From positions 1 through 7,912 of the forward strand of contig JAAHIC010000180.1 of assembly GCA_010671965.1 (NCBI GenBank): a stretch of DNA of 7,912 bases. The letters run 5' to 3'. The position numbers and the translations under genes were made by a program. Below the pieces are notes generated by a model. The model ran no database searches, was not told the origin of the DNA, and saw only the letters and a program-made list of their open reading frames with translations. Numbering within the stretch: position 1 is the first letter of the stretch; every line of letters starts with the position of its first letter. This document shows positions 6,923 through 7,912 of the stretch, in pieces. This DNA is from Leptolyngbya sp. SIO4C5. GTDB taxonomy: Bacteria > Cyanobacteriota > Cyanobacteriia > Phormidesmidales > Phormidesmidaceae.

Positions 6923-7695
6923 TCATTTAGGTTATAGCGAACTGTCACCTGTCCGCCTTCTTGCACAATAATTTCTCCACCCAAAGCCTCAATGCGTTCA
7001 ATAGCAATTTCTTGGGTGCGCTCATCTACGGCATTAACTAGAATCTGTGCCCAAGCGCTGACCTGTGCTGCCTTACTATTTGGATTTTCTGCTAAAAACG
7101 CAGCTGTCTTTTCCGAAAGTTCAGCAACGTTATTCGATTTGGGATCAGGGGATTCTCTTGCCCACTCAGCAGCCGTTTCTAATGATTGTCTAGCGGCCTC
7201 TTTATCACCCAAAAATAAAAGCTCATCAACTGCTTTATATCGCCAAATGAAGTATGAGTCAGATGGTGTAGCTGGGGACATAGTAGACAAGCCTTTTTTC
7301 ATCAGACTGATGGATTTTTCTGGTTGAGCTGTATGAATAGAAACGCTATTTGACAAATAAATATAGGTTTCAGTGAACAAAGGATCGAGACTAACTAAAA
7401 TTTCGAAGAAATAAGGGCTTAATCCATAGCCAACTTGTTGTCTAGAAAGAACATCACCAAAATATTGTAAAAATTGTAAAAAAAACCAGTCTGCAACTAA
7501 ATTACGAAAGCCAAAAGTTGGTATTTTTTGGCTTAGAATCAACTGGTTTTCTTTTTGCTGTTCAATCCGTTTGAGAAGTTGTAAATCAACCAGCTGTGAA
7601 TTTTCTATTTGACGATGTCGATAAGATTGTAAGAATATAACGATAAAAAATAGAAGACCGAATATTGACGAGAATTTGGCAAATTGAGTTTTCAT
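6919..7695 (-). CDS. Membrane-anchored helical protein of unknown function
   Basis: I do not recognise a named family. Numbered from the GTG one codon upstream, the 259-residue reading has a short basic N-terminus, one hydrophobic segment (about 11-24: signal anchor or uncleaved signal peptide), then a basic stretch and a charged helix. Next is a conserved-looking aromatic block GFRNLVADWFFLQFLQYFGD (63-82), followed by YGLSPYFFEILVSLDPLF (91-108). The rest is helical and TPR-like (about 110-235), ending in a small beta-like tail (IIVQEGGQVTVRYN). It is probably anchored in the inner membrane with the helical part outside. The ATG at 7695-7693 is preferred; GTG at 7698-7696 is directly adjacent, and an in-frame stop lies at 7707-7705. 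There is no Shine-Dalgarno site. It converges on the polysaccharide operon with a 4-bp overlap of stop codons. The gene is AT-rich (27-33% GC in the blocks I counted) and lacks HIP1, unlike the operon. A polysaccharide role would rest on proximity only. Confidence 0.8.
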   Translation of the reverse strand: MKTQFAKFSSIFGLLFFIVIFLQSYRHRQIENSQLVDLQLLKRIEQQKENQLILSQKIPTFGFRNLVADWFFLQFLQYFGDVLSRQQVGYGLSPYFFEILVSLDPLFTETYIYLSNSVSIHTAQPEKSISLMKKGLSTMSPATPSDSYFIWRYKAVDELLFLGDKEAARQSLETAAEWARESPDPKSNNVAELSEKTAAFLAENPNSKAAQVSAWAQILVNAVDERTQEIAIERIEALGGEIIVQEGGQVTVRYNLND

Positions 7696-7712
7696 CACAC
7701 AAATCTAAAAAA

Positions 7713-7724
7713 ATATCTAGATAT
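7713..7724. promoter_or_regulatory. 12-bp palindrome ATATCTAGATAT upstream of the 6919-7695 gene
   Basis: This perfect 12-bp palindrome lies 17 bp upstream of the minus-strand ATG, between that gene and the terminator of its upstream neighbour. The location suits an operator or -10 region for a promoter serving the 6919-7695 gene. However, the surrounding DNA is very AT-rich, so a palindrome of this kind could be chance. No clear -35 element accompanies it. Confidence 0.3.
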
Positions 7725-7751
7725 AGCTCACAAATCACATGAAAATGATTC

Positions 7752-7797
7752 AAAAAAATGCTATGTAAATGATCTCTGAGATCGTCTACATAGCATT
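7752..7797 (-). terminator. Rho-independent terminator for the gene at the right edge
   Basis: An 11-bp perfect stem pairs 7757-7767 (AATGCTATGTA) with 7787-7797. Inside it, after one mismatch and two more pairs, GATCT-CTG-AGATC at 7771-7783 closes the hairpin, giving about 18 paired positions in all. On the minus strand the 3' arm runs into seven consecutive T (complement of A 7752-7758), whereas no T-run follows on the plus strand. The terminator is therefore directional, ending minus-strand transcription about 36 nt beyond the stop codon at 7834-7836. It separates that gene from the 6919-7695 gene, which then needs its own promoter. Confidence 0.85.
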
Positions 7798-7833
7798 AAA
7801 AGAATATTTGAAGAAATTTACTAGGCTGAAGCG

Positions 7834-7912
7834 TTAGTCACAGTCTGCATTATTAGAATCGACCTCAGCCTCTTCAGCATTTAAACTTTCAACACTGAGA
7901 GTAATATCGCCA
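7834..7912 (-). CDS. C-terminal end of an unidentified protein with an acidic tail, running off the right edge
   Basis: Only 25 codons and a TAA stop (7836-7834) are in view. The readable end is GDITLSVESL followed by NAEEAEVDSNNADCD: a probable beta-strand, then a strongly acidic, Cys-containing tail. Of the three minus-strand frames here it is the only one open to the window edge, and the well-placed terminator at 7752-7797 supports it being a real gene end. No in-frame start codon is visible, so it begins outside the window. Too little is present to name a family or function. Confidence 0.6.
   Translation of the reverse strand, partial: GDITLSVESLNAEEAEVDSNNADCD

Noticed and set aside
6992..7327. 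111-residue plus-strand open frame antisense to the 259-residue gene
   Set aside because: The minus-strand reading has a membrane anchor and an aromatic motif block and runs longer; the plus-strand reading is Ser/Ala-rich without motifs.
7757..7797. Large hairpin as a bidirectional terminator or structured RNA
   Set aside because: Only the minus strand has a T-run after the stem, and there is no converging gene on the plus strand here, so a one-way terminator is the better reading.

Overview
The window looks like a chromosomal segment from a cyanobacterium. The octamer GCGATCGC (HIP1, a hallmark of cyanobacterial genomes) occurs 16 times by my count between positions 713 and 6898. The genes encode cell-surface polysaccharide functions of a kind common in sheath- or capsule-forming cyanobacteria. 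Base composition of the main block is about 53% GC in a stretch I counted by hand. Genus cannot be fixed from this; a filamentous Leptolyngbya-like organism is only a guess.

Layout. Positions 1-179 hold the 5' part of a minus-strand gene whose N-terminus matches WecG/TagA/CpsF glycosyltransferases. Its reading at the window edge is disturbed by a 12-bp inverted repeat, which looks like a fold-back junction. A 138-bp divergent intergenic region (180-317) follows, containing a 7-bp inverted repeat. Three plus-strand genes then lie almost end to end: a polyprenyl glycosylphosphotransferase (318-1760), and two very large O-antigen ligase/polymerase-like membrane proteins with long C-terminal helical-repeat domains (1766-4369 and 4376-6922). 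Gaps of 5 and 6 bp suggest a single operon. The two large proteins are clearly paralogous along their whole length and probably arose by tandem duplication.

On the right, a minus-strand gene for a membrane-anchored helical protein of unknown function (6919-7695) converges on the operon, and the two stop codons overlap in one CTAG. Farther right are a strong minus-strand terminator hairpin (7752-7797) and the last 25 codons of another minus-strand gene (7834-7912). This right block is distinctly AT-rich and contains no HIP1 site, so its history or constraints differ from those of the operon.

How the genes may work together (inference from families): the glycosylphosphotransferase puts the first sugar phosphate on undecaprenyl phosphate, the WecG/TagA/CpsF-like enzyme would add the second sugar, and the two Wzy/WaaL-like proteins would polymerise the finished lipid-linked glycan or transfer it to an acceptor on the outer face of the membrane. 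No flippase, export gene or further glycosyltransferase is in view. I see no tRNA, rRNA, CRISPR array, transposase or defence system.
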